Positions 7,033 through 7,614 of a stretch of DNA of 7,614 nt are shown here, in pieces. Position 1 is the first letter of the stretch. Every line of letters starts with the position of its first letter. Source of the DNA: QQUD01 sp039029915 (lineage in GTDB: Bacteria; Chloroflexota; Anaerolineae; Promineifilales; Promineifilaceae); assembly GCA_039029915.1 (NCBI GenBank), contig JBCCFD010000401.1, forward strand, positions 1-7,614. Direction: 5' to 3'. Made by a program: the position numbers and the translations under genes. Under the pieces are notes generated by a model. The model was not told the DNA's origin. It saw only the letters and a list, made by a program, of their open reading frames with translations, and did no database searches.

Positions 7033-7614
7033 TTATGACCGTCTTGACGAGCGTCGTGAACATTCGATACCGCCGTTTGACGTATCGCGGCATCCAGGCG
7101 GCGCGTTGTTGCCCCCGCCGTTACCGGGGTTGATAATAATGATGATGGGTCGATAAACGAGCTCAATCTCGCCAATAATAATAATCTGACCCTCACCCCC
7201 TACGCAGATAGGCAAAGTGATGACATCATCAATTTTCAAGTCATCAGGCAAGATCAATTCATCATCATTGTCATCATCTATTATTTCGGGCCAATGTTTA
7301 AGCTGGACACCGTTGGCGTTAACGGCCGTTATCGGTGAACTGAGAATAAAACAGCCTTGCCCAAACTCTGGCGTAAGCACCCAAATGCTTAACACCCGCC
7401 AGCGACCATCCGCTAAAAGAACCGCTATCACGCGAACTTTAACACCCAGCTCTAGGTTGCCCAAAACAATAGTGTCTGCATCGATAGTCAACGGCAAGCC
7501 ATTCACAAGCCAAGGATCAATGCCAGTCACTGTGCCGGTAAATCTCACAATTTGAATTGGGGCTTCATTGACAAGCTGAATGGATGTAGCCACGCGCGTC
7601 CCGTCAGGGAGAAT
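7033..7614 (-). CDS. DUF5666-like repeat protein, N-terminus beyond the window
   Basis: The frame is open to the right edge. Seven further residues (ILPDGTR) precede a GTG at 7593 that might be mistaken for a start, and they read naturally as the end of an earlier repeat. I therefore treat the gene as 5'-partial, with 193 visible residues. Numbering from the GTG, residues about 13-74 match the pattern of a DUF5666 domain: a small beta-rich, OB-like unit with FTGTVTGID, NGLPLTIDADT and an end LADGRWRVLSI. A second, diverged unit follows (about 78-148), with ITAVNANGVQL and an acidic loop DDDNDDE (106-112). The tail is unusual: two isoleucine runs (137-140, 150-154), a Gly/Asn/Pro stretch (155-167), two cysteines (168, 178) and a basic end RRSSRRS. 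DUF5666 proteins are often exported, but the signal region is outside the window. Function is unknown. The gene ends at a strong terminator. Confidence 0.8.
   Translation of the reverse strand: MLPDGTRVATSIQLVNEAPIQIVRFTGTVTGIDPWLVNGLPLTIDADTIVLGNLELGVKVRVIAVLLADGRWRVLSIWVLTPEFGQGCFILSSPITAVNANGVQLKHWPEIIDDDNDDELILPDDLKIDDVITLPICVGGEGQIIIIGEIELVYRPIIIIINPGNGGGNNAPPGCRDTSNGGIECSRRSSRRS

Noticed and set aside
6990..7196. Minus-strand frame of 68 codons crossing the end of the DUF5666-like gene
   Set aside because: It overlaps that gene in another frame and ends inside its terminator hairpin; no homologous motif is visible.
7217..7555. Plus-strand open frame of 112 codons
   Set aside because: It is antisense to the DUF5666-like gene and has a low-complexity Ser/Thr-rich translation with no family features.

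Overview
The window looks like chromosomal DNA from a Chloroflexota-type bacterium (Anaerolineae or a relative is my best guess; a cyanobacterium is the main alternative). This is inferred from gene content: STAND/AAA-like NTPases fused to GAF and histidine-kinase modules, and a DUF5666-type repeat protein. Base composition is moderate, roughly mid-40s percent G+C by eye. No rRNA, tRNA, insertion sequence or CRISPR array is visible. All five genes lie on the minus strand, so transcription runs from high to low coordinates. No gene-free stretch exceeds about 112 bases.

In order of transcription: (1) 7614-7033 is the 3' part of a DUF5666-like gene that enters from beyond the right edge and ends at a convincing intrinsic terminator (about 6943-7007). 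(2) 6920-5793 is a seven-segment membrane protein of unknown function, with conserved-looking acidic and His residues predicted on the outer face. (3) 5707-4172 is a STAND-like P-loop NTPase with an unrecognised alpha/beta N-terminal domain and a C-terminal winged-helix-like region. (4) 4175-1344 overlaps gene 3 by ATGA. It encodes a 943-residue fusion of AAA/STAND-like NTPase, winged-helix-like region, two GAF-type domains and a histidine kinase. (5) 1241-1, cut by the left edge, encodes a receiver domain fused to a kinase-fold phosphotransferase with an APH-like catalytic loop.

Genes 3-5 form the most interesting unit. They suggest a signalling relay in which NTP-driven STAND modules gate a soluble histidine kinase. 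The receiver partner then carries an enzymatic phosphotransferase output rather than a DNA-binding domain. The layout recalls predicted NTP-dependent conflict or signalling systems, but that function is inference.

A second signal is genome-wide in character. The palindrome CGGCCG, usually as ACGGCCGT, occurs 11 times in 7.6 kb, in genes and between them. This is far above chance and is like the cyanobacterial HIP1 element but with a different sequence.
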